Shown here piece after piece: positions 34,421 through 45,257 of a stretch of DNA of 64,000 bases. The position numbers were made by a program, and so were the translations under genes. The DNA is from Entonaema liquescens (Eukaryota > Ascomycota > Sordariomycetes > Xylariales > Xylariaceae): NCBI GenBank assembly GCA_902805475.1, contig CADCSX010000007.1, positions 1,798,001-1,862,000 on the forward strand, in the 5' to 3' direction. The notes beneath the pieces are model-generated. The model made no database searches. It was not told the origin of the DNA and worked only from the letters and a program-made list of their open reading frames with translations. Position 1 is the first letter of the stretch. Each line of letters begins with the position of its first letter.

Positions 34421-35294
34421 CGGTAGTACTATCCAGAGACTAGTACCAATACAATAACGTACATACCATACATACCATACATACCATATAGTACTTGGAC
34501 CTAACCTTACACGGATTATCATAGGGTTAAGATATAGAAGGTACATTCCCACGTAACTCTATTCTGCGGGTTATCACCTATACACGTACTGTACCTAAAC
34601 TACATACGGCATTTTTACACCTTTCTTTACTTAATCCATCTAAGTCAGTCACCACCTTATTATGTACCATGTACGACCAGGGCACCTACATTTATCTAAC
34701 CTACCTAGTAGCCATGATGTACGTAATGACGTAATGGCACTTCGTCGAAGGCGGCAAGGCTCAAAAAGAGGATACTTAGATAAGTAGACTTCTCTTAAGT
34801 CAATATATTTCATTAAAACTTAAAGACGCTTCTTTATGAGCACAAGCAATTGTGTCACCTGCAGAAGAAGACGTGGGGAGTTTAGATAGAGAAAGAGGGG
34901 TTCCTTATGTAAATCCCTGGCATTACGTACTTACACTAGGTACTCACATACATACCTATAATTCGGTAAGTGGACAAAGTAGACTCGGGCCTGATGTGTC
35001 AACTAACTGACTCCGGTAACTATGTATGGTATACATATGTAATTGTTATCCAAGTACTAGCCTTTGTTATTCCCGACAATATTTAGAAAGCATTCCAAGT
35101 GGATTCACTTCAGACGGAAAAGAAAAAAACAAACCTGTTGATATTCGATATCTGATATTTGTCGGTTCCAAGTCTCATGATCGAGTCTCGATGCGCATAA
35201 TCGGAGTCTTCCGTATTCAAGTACCAGTTGTAAACGATCCGAACCTTGGTACCTGGACTAATGAAAGTTTATACTGCAACTAGGTTATATACAT

Positions 35295-35389
35295 TATGTA
35301 CAGATGGAAGCGTGGTATGAATGTAGGTACATGCCGTACGTAACTTCCAAGTATGGGTATGCGCGCGCACGCTTCCATTTATGTACATA
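35295..35389. repeat. Imperfect inverted repeat, possible small TIR element
   Basis: The left arm reads TATGTACAG-ATGGAAGCGTG (35295-35314). The reverse complement of the right arm reads TATGTACATAAATGGAAGCGTG (35389-35368). The inner 11 bases are identical and the outer 8 are identical, with a 2-base bulge. Total span is 95 bp. It could be a very short MITE or a cruciform. Confidence 0.4.
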
Positions 35390-35726
35390 CATGCGTCACC
35401 CCCACTTCTTTCTTTGAATGCCTCGCTTTAATTCACTTATTAGTCTATTTCTTCAACAGTTTTATTATACACATCTTTACATACTACTAACTACGGCAGC
35501 ATTTTCCAATAGGTATTCTTATTGATACTGTGATTAGGATAATGGCATTCTGTCATAAGTCTTGGATGTTTTTATGTAAGTTAGTATTAAGGTGTACGCT
35601 TTTCTTTCGGTGCCTATACTAATTTTTAAATATCTGGTTTATTATATATATCTCTTCGTACAATTCCGGTTGGAACAAAAGTCATATATGAACCCGTGAA
35701 CCCGTTAGGCTCCCAACAAGTATATA

Positions 35727-35769
35727 TACATTTTCCATGTATACCTTATAGGACGACATGGAAAATGTA
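35727..35769. repeat. Perfect 14-bp inverted repeat (hairpin)
   Basis: TACATTTTCCATGT at 35727-35740 is the exact reverse complement of 35756-35769, separated by 15 bases. No poly-T follows the stem, so a polymerase III-type terminator is not suggested. Confidence 0.6.
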
Positions 35770-36443
35770 AAGTCTATATTCACAGTGTCTACTCATGTAA
35801 TTTCTGTCAAAACTTCCATCAGGGTATAAGTCTCAACCCGCTGTGTGAATCTGGAATTATCTTAACCCAATTACAAGATTTGTACATTCTACCACCTACT
35901 TAGCTTTTACAAGCCCGCAGTGTCAAGCACACTAATCTCCTATTAGTCCTTTTAATATATTTCAATTAGATACATCGGTCGTGGTTCATTTCGCCTCTCG
36001 TAGTATACTGCCACGTCGATATCCTTGTGGTACCATTTATCCCGTAGGGAAAGGGGTTTAGTAGCAATGCATTATCAGTGATAAACATCGAGATTCTTTA
36101 CAAGGTAAGTAGGTATTACAAGCCGAACCGACATATCCGCGGTGGGCGAGATAATTGATATGCTGTTAGATATATATGACGATTCACATTTCCTCGCCTT
36201 ACGAGTTACGTCTTAAACCTTGCGGCGATATAAAGAATAATCCGTTAGTGGGGGCATATTTGCTACAAGAAATAATTTTAGATATGATCCCCTAAAGTCT
36301 TTCGCTGCTTGGATTGATTATGTACTAATAGGTAGTAGCTATAAACACTCATACGGCTTGCCTTGCGTAGCCATGTGTACGTTGGCAAATATAAATTCTC
36401 ACAACGTGAAGTCAATTGTGTGACTATGCCAACCCGAATAGAT

Positions 36444-36474
36444 ACAACAACAACAACAGCAACAACAACAACAA
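36444..36474. repeat. (CAA)n microsatellite
   Basis: An ACA/CAA tract with one interruption (CAG) lies in intergenic sequence. Confidence 0.7.
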
Positions 36475-37681
36475 TGGCCTCCGCATCTCGGACCCATCGT
36501 TCCAGTTGCAAGGCACCGTTCAAACCTCCATAATGATACCGTTCAAGTTATTAATGTTACCCAATAAGGGGGTAAACCATGTGGTATTGGCCATAGAACC
36601 ACAGCGCAAGGGCAACCCAGAGACGAATCATATTACTCGCCTAGTTTAAATATGCAAGTCGGAACTCGTACCGCCTCACGGTTGGTCCTCCGTACAAACC
36701 GAGGGTTAGGACAATGTTGAAATTCCAAGAACCCTTGCAACCCACTATCTTTCTCGTCGAGTCGTCGGGTGTCAGCCTTATAGAGTGAGCGAAAGCGAAA
36801 CTTTATAACACTAGCTAGGGGTTTGAGGAATCATTGCCTCTTAGTTTAGTAAAAGTACAATTCTTACAGATTGTCATTCACGTCCTATGAAGGCACGCCA
36901 TATATTTGTGTATCTACGTGAGGGTTTATTGAATTATCGAGTAAAAGCCCCAGATGAAAACGGCGCCTTGGCTATTTGATTCAGGTCGCTCACCAATCCC
37001 TTGCTAGTAGGCCTGTGAAGAATAAGCCACGAGATACATATGTTGTGTGACTCGATCCTGCATATTCCCTAGGGTTATATTTCCCAGGGCGGCAAAAGCG
37101 GGCAACGAGTTTACATGAGATAGAGGCCGGTTAGATGTGTCATAAATAACAGCATGCTCATGAGGTTCCATTCCGCTGGACTGGTCATACCCCACCTGAA
37201 GTGGCAATCGACAAGGTGCCTTGAGTTGCCGAGGGAGAAGCCGCGAGAAACAGTTCGCTGCGAGGCACGTCACTGGAAAAGGACTCGAAAGCAAGCCTCT
37301 TTGCCGCCAAACCACTAATTGGTCAGCCACAAACCATTGAAGACAACCATTTGCTGTCTGTTGAGGGGTAGTGTTTTCTAGACCTTATCATAGCACTGTA
37401 CACCTATGAACGCTGGAGTACGGCTGTTGTGGTGCAGCTTACGCCCCCAGGATACGGTTACGACAATTCCATGTAGTTGATATATTATCCGTCTTCCGCT
37501 ACGACTCGAAGGGATATGACAGGGAAGGCGGCGGAGAGCTAATTTATGACGACAGGCAGGCCATCCGGCGTTTGATTATTGTAATCGAACACGCTATGGG
37601 TGGTATTGGTTGGAAAGATAAGAGCTTGCCTGCCTCAGTGTTGAGTCGTAGGGCCGATCTCGATACATGAAGTATGAGGAC

Positions 37682-39541
37682 TCATCTTTGCCGTAGTGTA
37701 TTCTCATGCTGTAACCAGAATCTCTTGCATGCTAGATGTCCCCAATGGTCAACCCACCATTCACCGAAGCTATCTTCGACTTCGTAATCGACTTTAGGGA
37801 TCCTCTCACTGCGCTTTAGGCCACAGACAATGCACGATGTAGCAGCAGTCACTGCCCCCTTCTCATTCTGAATCTGCATTGATTCCGAGATTTCAGGAAT
37901 CTTCAGCTGTTCCCTCTTATTCTTGATTGATGAATTAGCAGCAGCGACCGCGGACCGAAGACGACCTATTTGTTCCTTCCAGTTAGCTACAACGTCAGCT
38001 GCCTCACGGTCTTCACGCGCTGCCTGTGCCTTATCAACGCCGGCGAGCTTCATTCCTTTACTCCCCGCGGCTGATATTGACATCCTCTGCGCGAGAAACT
38101 TGTCTCTATGCCATCTTAGCTTGCGGCCGGCGATAATGCGCGCTAGAACCGTCGCCAAAGCTAGATAACCCTTGAGGAATTCTACCGTCTTCGGGTCTGA
38201 TAAAATGCGGTTTTTTATAGAGAAAGGTTGTCCGCTAACGGGTTTATATAGTGAAGCATTTGCTTGAGCGAGCAGCTCCGGGAAGACTGACAACAATACT
38301 GACGGAGGAGGCACATTAGTTGGCGGCAGGTCATTCTTCGGCTCAGTAGTCTGCTTCTCGGTCTTAACATCGATGGGATCCCAGTCCCAAGATGAGCTTT
38401 GAGGCTTAGATGCTATTGGCGGCGCCTGGGTTGTGGTTGTTTTAGGCTGAGTCGATTCTATTGAATCCCAATCCCAGTCTGAATTAGCCTTAGTATTAGA
38501 CCTCGTTTCTTCATCGGGGAATTCATCGAATGCGCCCCAGTCATCACCGAGCCCATCGCTGCCCGCAGGCTTTTGGGCGTTAAGAGACGGCCACGCAGTC
38601 AGTGGAGATGTTTTGGGGTCATTTGTGGGTGTTTTTACTACTGTAGGCGTAGCAACAGCAAGCCCAGGGAAGGGGTTCCTTTCATGGAATGATGGGGATC
38701 GAGGCGCCTGTGGATAAGAGACAGGTTCTGTTAAATTCAACGGGGAGAGTGTATGGCCAGCTCGTGGCTTAGCAGTCTTTGGAGGTGGGTAGGAATCAAT
38801 TGACAAAAGGTCTGGTGTCTCTTGCACAGGAGACACAACCGTCTCAAACTCTCCAAAGTCCTCATCATCTTCTTCTTGCTGCTCTCCGCCGAAGTCATCG
38901 GCATCGAACAAGACATTTGGATTCGGATTGAGGTCCTTTTTTGGAATTTCCCCAGAGCCAATATTGGATGCTGGCTTCTTAACTTGCTTAGGTGCGGGTT
39001 GCGCTGATGATGACTCGCCCTTTTTGCCCTGTGATATGGCCAAATTGTTTAAATCCAGTAGGTTGTTTGTTATAAGATCCATCGTCGATGCCCGTACAAC
39101 TCTGGTTCTCAGTAGTGTTGGATTCCGTGGCTCTCCAGTTGTTGCGCCCGACAGAGAATTCGATGCCGCCGACGGGGCGGGTGGCTGATTCGCATTCTCT
39201 GCGACTTCAAAATCACCCCAGCCGTCTTCATCATCTTCTTCATCCTTGAAGTTTGACTGACTGGACTGCAAGGGTGTGTCTATCCAGTTATTTGTATTTG
39301 TACCTAAGGGCCGTTGAGTGTTTTGTAACTGGCCGCTCCACTGAGTTGGTCCGTTGTTCCATTGTTGAGATACAGAGCTTGCATGCTGCCCTGTACTGGG
39401 GTTATTATTCGCTGCACTACCAACTCCGAAGGAGAATGGATCTGGCGTGAATGAAGAAGCCTGAACGGAGGTCTTCGGCTGATGCCCTTTTGAGGGACGC
39501 TCTGAGGCGTCCTCAAAGGCAGCAAAGAGATCTGCGGACAT
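37682..39541 (-). CDS. Fungal trafficking-type protein with WGDF adaptin-ear motifs and CxxC...HxxC end
   Basis: A single 619-codon frame starts MSADLFAAFEDASE. The acidic, disordered N-terminal two thirds carry aromatic motifs, GWGDFE near residue 108 and DDWGAFDEF near 330, plus two WDWD repeats. These resemble the WGxF/WxxF peptides that bind AP-1 gamma-ear and GGA ears, as in aftiphilin and yeast Laa2. A conserved-looking helical C-terminus follows (from PPSVLLSVFPELLAQAN). It ends with CIVCGLKRSER, then FGEWWVDHWGHLACKRFW, a CxxC plus HWGHxxC arrangement that could bind zinc. Fungal homologs are often mislabelled 'kinase ppk6', but no kinase motifs are present. A clathrin-adaptor accessory role is inferred. 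Confidence 0.7.
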   Translation of the reverse strand: MSADLFAAFEDASERPSKGHQPKTSVQASSFTPDPFSFGVGSAANNNPSTGQHASSVSQQWNNGPTQWSGQLQNTQRPLGTNTNNWIDTPLQSSQSNFKDEEDDEDGWGDFEVAENANQPPAPSAASNSLSGATTGEPRNPTLLRTRVVRASTMDLITNNLLDLNNLAISQGKKGESSSAQPAPKQVKKPASNIGSGEIPKKDLNPNPNVLFDADDFGGEQQEEDDEDFGEFETVVSPVQETPDLLSIDSYPPPKTAKPRAGHTLSPLNLTEPVSYPQAPRSPSFHERNPFPGLAVATPTVVKTPTNDPKTSPLTAWPSLNAQKPAGSDGLGDDWGAFDEFPDEETRSNTKANSDWDWDSIESTQPKTTTTQAPPIASKPQSSSWDWDPIDVKTEKQTTEPKNDLPPTNVPPPSVLLSVFPELLAQANASLYKPVSGQPFSIKNRILSDPKTVEFLKGYLALATVLARIIAGRKLRWHRDKFLAQRMSISAAGSKGMKLAGVDKAQAAREDREAADVVANWKEQIGRLRSAVAAANSSIKNKREQLKIPEISESMQIQNEKGAVTAATSCIVCGLKRSERIPKVDYEVEDSFGEWWVDHWGHLACKRFWLQHENTLRQR

Positions 39542-40327
39542 ATCACATAGATGCTAATACCGAATGATTAAACTGCTCTATATGCATAGCTAGCATAGGC
39601 TAAAGCCAATTCCGTGCTATACTCGTTGTGCCGGGAATAAATAAAAAAAAAAGATGAAGAAAGTTTCGGTGTTGAGGCTGAACCCGAAGAATCGGGGACG
39701 GGTGAAGCGGACTTGACCGGTGGCAGGGATTCCGGCAAGCTTTCGGGTAAGATATGCACTAACCCAAGATAGTAGGTACAATTGAATTACACCTAAAGTG
39801 ACAAAAGTGACAAAAGGTACCTGATTTAAGTACCTGGGCATCCAATGTAATAAATTAACCTAGGTTTCAAAGTATCAACTCTTGGAATTGTAATTCTTGT
39901 TAACTAGTAACGTCCTTTTAATTCTTCCACTATGAATATATTATAGAATTGTTCTCAATTGTAAGAATTCAAATCTACATATTGATTATTTATGATGTAT
40001 ATCTCACCCCTACTAGCCTCATAAGCGGATTCTCTACGATTCTATATATAGAGGTAGTCATGCGAGATCGATCCTTGCAATATGTCACGACAATCAACCG
40101 CGTAGTAAACGCCGTGATGCTCCGGAGAATACTATAAACCCTTATATAAAATCATCATAGCTCTATGTAAGCCGGCTGCATCTATGCATACGCGTCTCTA
40201 TAGCTAGACTGCTTTCGGAAGAGGACATTCGGGTATAAGCAACTTGTCCGTTTATCAACCCAAACAGCAATGCCAACTCTAACAGAGGTAGGCCAATGAG
40301 CAGCATTCCATCATAGGAAGTACCTAG
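39542..40327. other. Divergent spacer before the bZIP gene
   Basis: No gene is established. It may hold the missing first exon of the bZIP-DUF3425 gene: an ATG at 40270 opens six codons (to 40287) before a GTAGGC donor. The phase-compatible acceptor at 40327 would make only a 40-nt intron, shorter than usual. Confidence 0.35.
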
Positions 40328-41198
40328 TTTACTAACTTAAGATGGAACACCCAGGCCCTTGGCCCAGAGGAAGATTGGTCCGGTCTGAAGGACGCAAAAC
40401 TGAGACGAAAGTTACAGAACCGTCTGAACGTCCGCGCACATCGTAAGTGATGCGTCCAGTGTGGCCTAGTTTCGGCACTCGTCCTAAACGCTATTAGGAA
40501 AACGAAAGGCCTTACAATCAAAGGGCAGAACCCCGACGACTGGCCCTGACATAGTTAACACAATAGAGCAATGCAATTTCCCGGAGAGAAGCGAATGCAA
40601 GACACAACGTGGAGCTAGTTCCTTGATCGTCAAGTTCTCGAAGTTACAGTCACGAGGGAGTCATGATAGCTCCGGGGATCAAGCATTAATATTCCCACTT
40701 ACACTAGACCATTTAATACCTTTAGTACAGTACAACTTTATCCGTGGTGTCTTAACCAACATGGCAATCCTAGGCACTCAGGACGCCTTTGCTCCCGAAT
40801 GTTCTCAATACTGGGTTGGCATGACGCTTTTCCCGGCTCCATCCACTATACCTGAGTCTCTCCAACAAACAGAATTACAGCGGAACACGCCACATGAGCC
40901 ATGGATTGACCTCATACCAGATAAGACAATGCGTGATAATGCGATACTAGCGACAGGGACTTTCAAGAGGGAGGACATCAATACAGCCATGGCGGGTTCT
41001 CTAGATGGACAAACGGACATGATCGAGATGACCGGGTTGATAGCTTGGGACGATCCTTGGGTACCTAGAGGATGGGAAATGACTGAAGGATTTATAAAAG
41101 AGTTCCCATTTCTTGTAAAAGGTTGTAAGGACATGCTCGAGTCTACTAATCGATGGCGGGCATTGCGAGATGAGGAACCTTTGGTCTTTGAGATATAA
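40328..41198 (+). CDS. bZIP transcription factor with DUF3425 domain (first exon unresolved)
   Basis: An exon at about 40328-40442 reads EDWSGLKDAKLRRKLQNRLN then VRAHR, the basic region of DUF3425-type bZIPs (family consensus WxGxxDxxxRRKxQNRLNxRA). A 55-nt GTAAGT...TAG intron splits the basic region and exon 2 (40498-41198) resumes RKRKALQSKG in phase. The DUF3425 part follows: LDHLIPLVQYNFIRGVLTNMAILG, then PHEPWIDLIPDKTMRDN, GLIAWDDPWVPRGWEMTEGF, and STNRWRALRDEEPLVFEI. These proteins are nuclear regulators, often of secondary metabolism or stress, with mostly unknown targets. No in-frame ATG precedes the basic region after the TAG at 40325, so a short 5' exon is missing (candidate 40270-40287). 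The leucine-zipper portion is short. Confidence 0.82.
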
Positions 41199-41675
41199 TG
41201 TCATGTGCACATTTTCACTTCGATGTAGAATAATAAATGTAGAATAATAATAATAGACTTCACCCATCTCTTAGCTTAGTTGTAAAACGTCTACGAGTCC
41301 AGAACACATACCCATTGTATAAATCTACATAGGTTCATTTTCATATAGTCGTGTAAGTGTATGTGCCTAAGTACATGCAGTGGTACATCTAGGTATGTCT
41401 GGAGTACGGGCATGTACCTAGGTACCTACCGACATAAACTAGCGTGACTTTATACATTAGCGTCAAAGCAACCAGAGCTGACGTAACACACAAAAATCCA
41501 CTTACCGCGGGGCTTCGACTCTTATCAAACCGCCACCTCCAACCCTCAACGGCTGTCAGCTGGCAGCCAGTCTTTCCAACTTCGGACCAAGTCTATCCCT
41601 TAGCCTTCCTCCAATTATCATATATCAATAATCGTAATAAACAATTGGGATAAGACAGGGCGAGAGAAAACCATA
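41199..41675. other. Tandem spacer, bZIP to TBC gene
   Basis: No gene is seen. It contains a TACCTAGGTACCTACC palindromic cluster near 41417 and should carry the bZIP terminator and TBC promoter. Confidence 0.4.
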
Positions 41676-44126
41676 ATGAGATCCTTGGTCGAGTCGACGT
41701 GAGTCCAATCACTTCTCATTAGATACAATCCTTAACTAATCCCGACAATAGCACACGATGGGAAGAGACTCTAAAGCATAGCACTAGCCTTGCAGATCTG
41801 CAGCGAGCCGTCAAGGAGAACGGCCCGAGCAGCCCCTGCATCTCGGGATGTAGGTCTATCTGTTGGAAGGTTCGTTACTCTTTAGAACCGAGTATCTAAA
41901 GTAGAATTGACCCGAGACATAGATATTCCTCCTCAACCAGTCTACTAATACCGTCGACTGGTCCCACGCCATCTCGGAGACACGGAGCACATACTCCTCT
42001 TTGAGGGATCATTTCTTGAAATATATAAAACACCCCGAATATCTTACAGCTGACTCCGCGGATCCCTTAGCAGACGATGCTAATGTAAGGCAGTCCTTTA
42101 ATACGAACGTACGTGGATTATGAATATTAACTTCAGATAGTCGCCTTGGAATACCCTCCGCCATGATGAAACACTCAGGGCCGAGATTCTTCAAGATGTT
42201 CAACGTCTACCGGATGAGCCTTTCTACCACCAACCCGAGATCCAGACGCTCATTCTGGATGTCCTCTTTGTCTACTGTAAACTTAATCCAGGCATAGGCG
42301 GGTACCGCCAAGGCATGCATGAGCTCCTAGCACCGATCGTCTATGTTGTAGAACACGATGCTATTAACCCAGCCGATGTTATTTCAAGTAACTCAGCCGA
42401 TCAAAGAATGTTAGAAATGTTAGACGCCACTTTTATTGAGCATGACGCCTTCGCTCTCTTCTCAAAAGTTATGGATTGTGCAAGGTCATTCTACGAAGTT
42501 ACAGAGTCAGCGACAGATGCACCTCTTACAACATTTAGCCCACAGCCTACAACATCCTCTATCGTTGAGAAGAGTCAATATATACACGAAGTTTGTCTAT
42601 TTAAAGTAGATCCCGAACTATCGACTCACCTTAAGAATATTGAAATTTTACCCCAGGTTTTCTTAATGTAAGCTTCCATCTCGTATACCCTCGTGAGCGA
42701 AATTTGGTTACTGACAAGCACCCACGCTCTGCTATAGCCGCTGGATCCGTCTCTTGTTTAGTCGCGAATTCCCCTTTAATCAGATGCTCGTACTTTGGGA
42801 TACCCTATTTTCCGTAGATCCGTCATTTAGACTGATAGACTTGGTTTGCACGGCAATGTTGATCAGAATACGATGGAACCGTAAGATCCAGCTTTCTTAT
42901 ACATCCAAACCCATTGCTAATACTTGGTAGTCCTTAATGCCGACTATACTGTTGCGTTACAATTGCTACTTAAATATCCAGCCCCGCAGCCACAACATGG
43001 ACCGCATACTTTTGTTGACGATGCAGTCTACTTGTGGGAACATCTTGACTCAGCCGGAGGCTCTTCACTTATAGCAAAGTATACTGGAAAACCTCCATCA
43101 CCTCTAGGGGCTGATTATGAAGCATCCACACGTAAGAGGTCAGCTTCAAACGTACGGCGGAAGTTAGCTGGTGCTGGGTCACCTTTATCACCTTCTCGCT
43201 TTAAGTCATCGCAGGGTGGTATGGAGGCATTACTTCAAGGCGCTGCTAAGGGCGTCCTCGAGAGAGGAGAAAAACTTGGCATTAATCAAGCAGTACGCGA
43301 TGCCATGGTGGAAATACGTCGCAACGTACAAGAAGCTAGAAGCTCTATGAAAGCGGGTAGAGATCTCATTGGCGAGCCGGGCTCCAGCACGACGGTACGA
43401 GCGGTCGCAATGCTGGACCGGAGAAATAGGCGCCTAGCAGCTTTACTAGACGAGCCTCTCTCCTCTTTGAAGAGCCTTGCAGGTTCTGATCTAGAAGATA
43501 AGGACAAATGCCAAGATGCCCTTGAGATTGCTGCAGCGAAGATTCAATTCATCAAAATCTATCTCGAAGATTCTACCTTGGACCTTCCAGACGAGGAAGA
43601 GCCGGTGTCGTCGATACCGTCGGATACGCCAACGGGTAGCGACGGAAAGCTTGATCCTGAACCTCTAAGCCAGGCAGTCGCCGCAATAGCCTTGGATCCC
43701 CCTGTCCAAGCAACGAATTCTCGAAAACCCGAAAACAAGAAGCCCTCACCAACTAATTCTCCCCTACCAGACCCAGATAAAATGGACACGGATGGTGACC
43801 CACTAGGCTCCGGGGCGTCGATAGCAAAGAAGAAGCTAGAACGTCCTCAACCCCCTATCCCAACACGGTCCACGCTCGCACAATCCTCCTTCTCATGGAT
43901 GCTAGAACCCGACGCCGCGCCCTCGTCTTCTTCCCCTTCTATATTCCCGTCAACCCTTCCCTCCTCATCAACAACGGAATCCTCGCACCGAAAGAGACCT
44001 TCTAAGAACGCTAACCGCGAGCGCACCGCGTTTCTCTTCGGCGAGGTTGGTGCTGACGAGACCGGGAACACCGTACTACCGAGTGATATATTTGGCATGG
44101 AGGAGATACGTAAGGGGAAGAGTTGA
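41676..44126 (+). CDS. TBC-domain Rab GTPase-activating protein, TBC1D5-like
   Basis: Six exons (41676-41698, 41752-41869, 41923-42084, 42141-42667, 42738-42880, 42931-44126) encode 722 residues. The TBC domain covers about residues 20-345: GCRSICWK, SPWNTLRHDETLRAEILQDVQ, then the dual catalytic fingers IxxDxxR (ILQDVQR) and YxQ (GGYRQGMHELLAPIVYVV). Later blocks include MLEMLDATFIEHDAFALFSK, RWIRLLFSREFPFNQMLVLWD and DLVCTAMLIRIRWN. These match TBC1D5, in animals a Rab7 GAP that binds retromer and regulates endosome/autophagy traffic. The C-terminal half is disordered Ser/Pro-rich with a helical segment (LLQGAAKGVLERGEK) and an ending FLFGEVGADETG. The acceptor of exon 4 is the second AG (42140); the first (42136) breaks the frame. 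Confidence 0.93.
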
Positions 44127-45257
44127 GGCGAGGAAGGTTTGGATCGGAGATACGGTGCAATGATAGTATAGGGTGGGTGGATGTATTATGTAGATATCTA
44201 AGGGCGTAACTTAGCATGATTTATGTGACTATACGAATGTAAGGTATATATACCTATATACCTATGCGCCTACTCATATATTTCGTGAAGATATGGAGGA
44301 TAGGGACTTAAATATCAAAATCCGTAGCGTCCCTACGATCGACCACGTATTTAATGCTAGCTACGAGGGAAAGCCCTATAAATTCAAAACATACTTCGTT
44401 CATTTTCACCTAGCTGTTCATGCGTTATGCCGTCTTGCCTGCCTTAGCTATGGACCTAACTACCTCCGTATCAGCTCTGTTTTGCCGTCTTCAACTTCCC
44501 GTGTATCTAGTAGTATATCCATCCATGCCATATGCTAGCCCAACCGATGTAGCAAGGAGATATGCAAGGAGAAAAGCAAAACAAGAGACAAGTTTCGGGC
44601 TCATGTGGTATGCCAATACCCAAGAAGTTAAGAACTCGTGATCAATCACCATTGTTCGTTACATACCACCTAATTGAGAGATGGATAGTGTTTCCCAAGA
44701 ATCTAGGAATAAAAAGACTAGCTAGTCTTTAGTTTCCTTATCATGTGTGCGTGTATCATGTCATGAAATTCTCATAAGAGAAAAGGGGGGAAAAGGAAAA
44801 AGAAAATCACAACATTAGGAAAAGAAAGAATAGGGGGGGGGCTCAAAAAAAAGAAAGAAAAAGAAAAACTCCATGAAGGAAGCACATGCTGACTCTGCTC
44901 TAGAAACAAACAGATTCCTAAGACGAGGAGAAAACAGTAGATCCTATGCCAGCCCAAGTTCTGCATGATTTCATTTCTTTGCTTGCTTGATTCCGTATTT
45001 GTATAACTCTTTTGTTTTGCGTTACTCTTCCTAAACCTCCCGTAAAATCGCAGTTTTTTCGAGAGCTGGGTATCATGCAGTTAAAATTTTCTTCATTCCC
45101 CAATTCTGTGCTGTGTGCCCTGTTCTCCAATAACAGTCTAGCTAAGCCCAAAGAACCAATCCGGTCGTATAAATCCCCCCTCCTGCTTCCTCACTTCTGC
45201 CCCGTAGACCTTACCGGACAGCCCAGCTGTACTCCCCCCTTCCCCATCGTCACGTCT
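44127..45257. other. Convergent 3' spacer, TBC gene / PAS kinase
   Basis: No gene is supported. A purine-rich stretch with a run of nine G at about 44833 and poly-A interruptions lies at 44780-44870. Confidence 0.4.

Larger units (their letters stand above)
34421..37681. other. 3.2-kb AT-rich spacer with inverted repeats
   Basis: No gene is recognised. It contains CATAC-type short repeats (34458-34490), an imperfect inverted repeat at 35295-35389, a 14-bp perfect hairpin at 35727-35769 and a (CAA)n tract at 36444-36474. The 108-codon minus-strand ORF at 37330-37004 has no recognisable motif. Confidence 0.4.
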
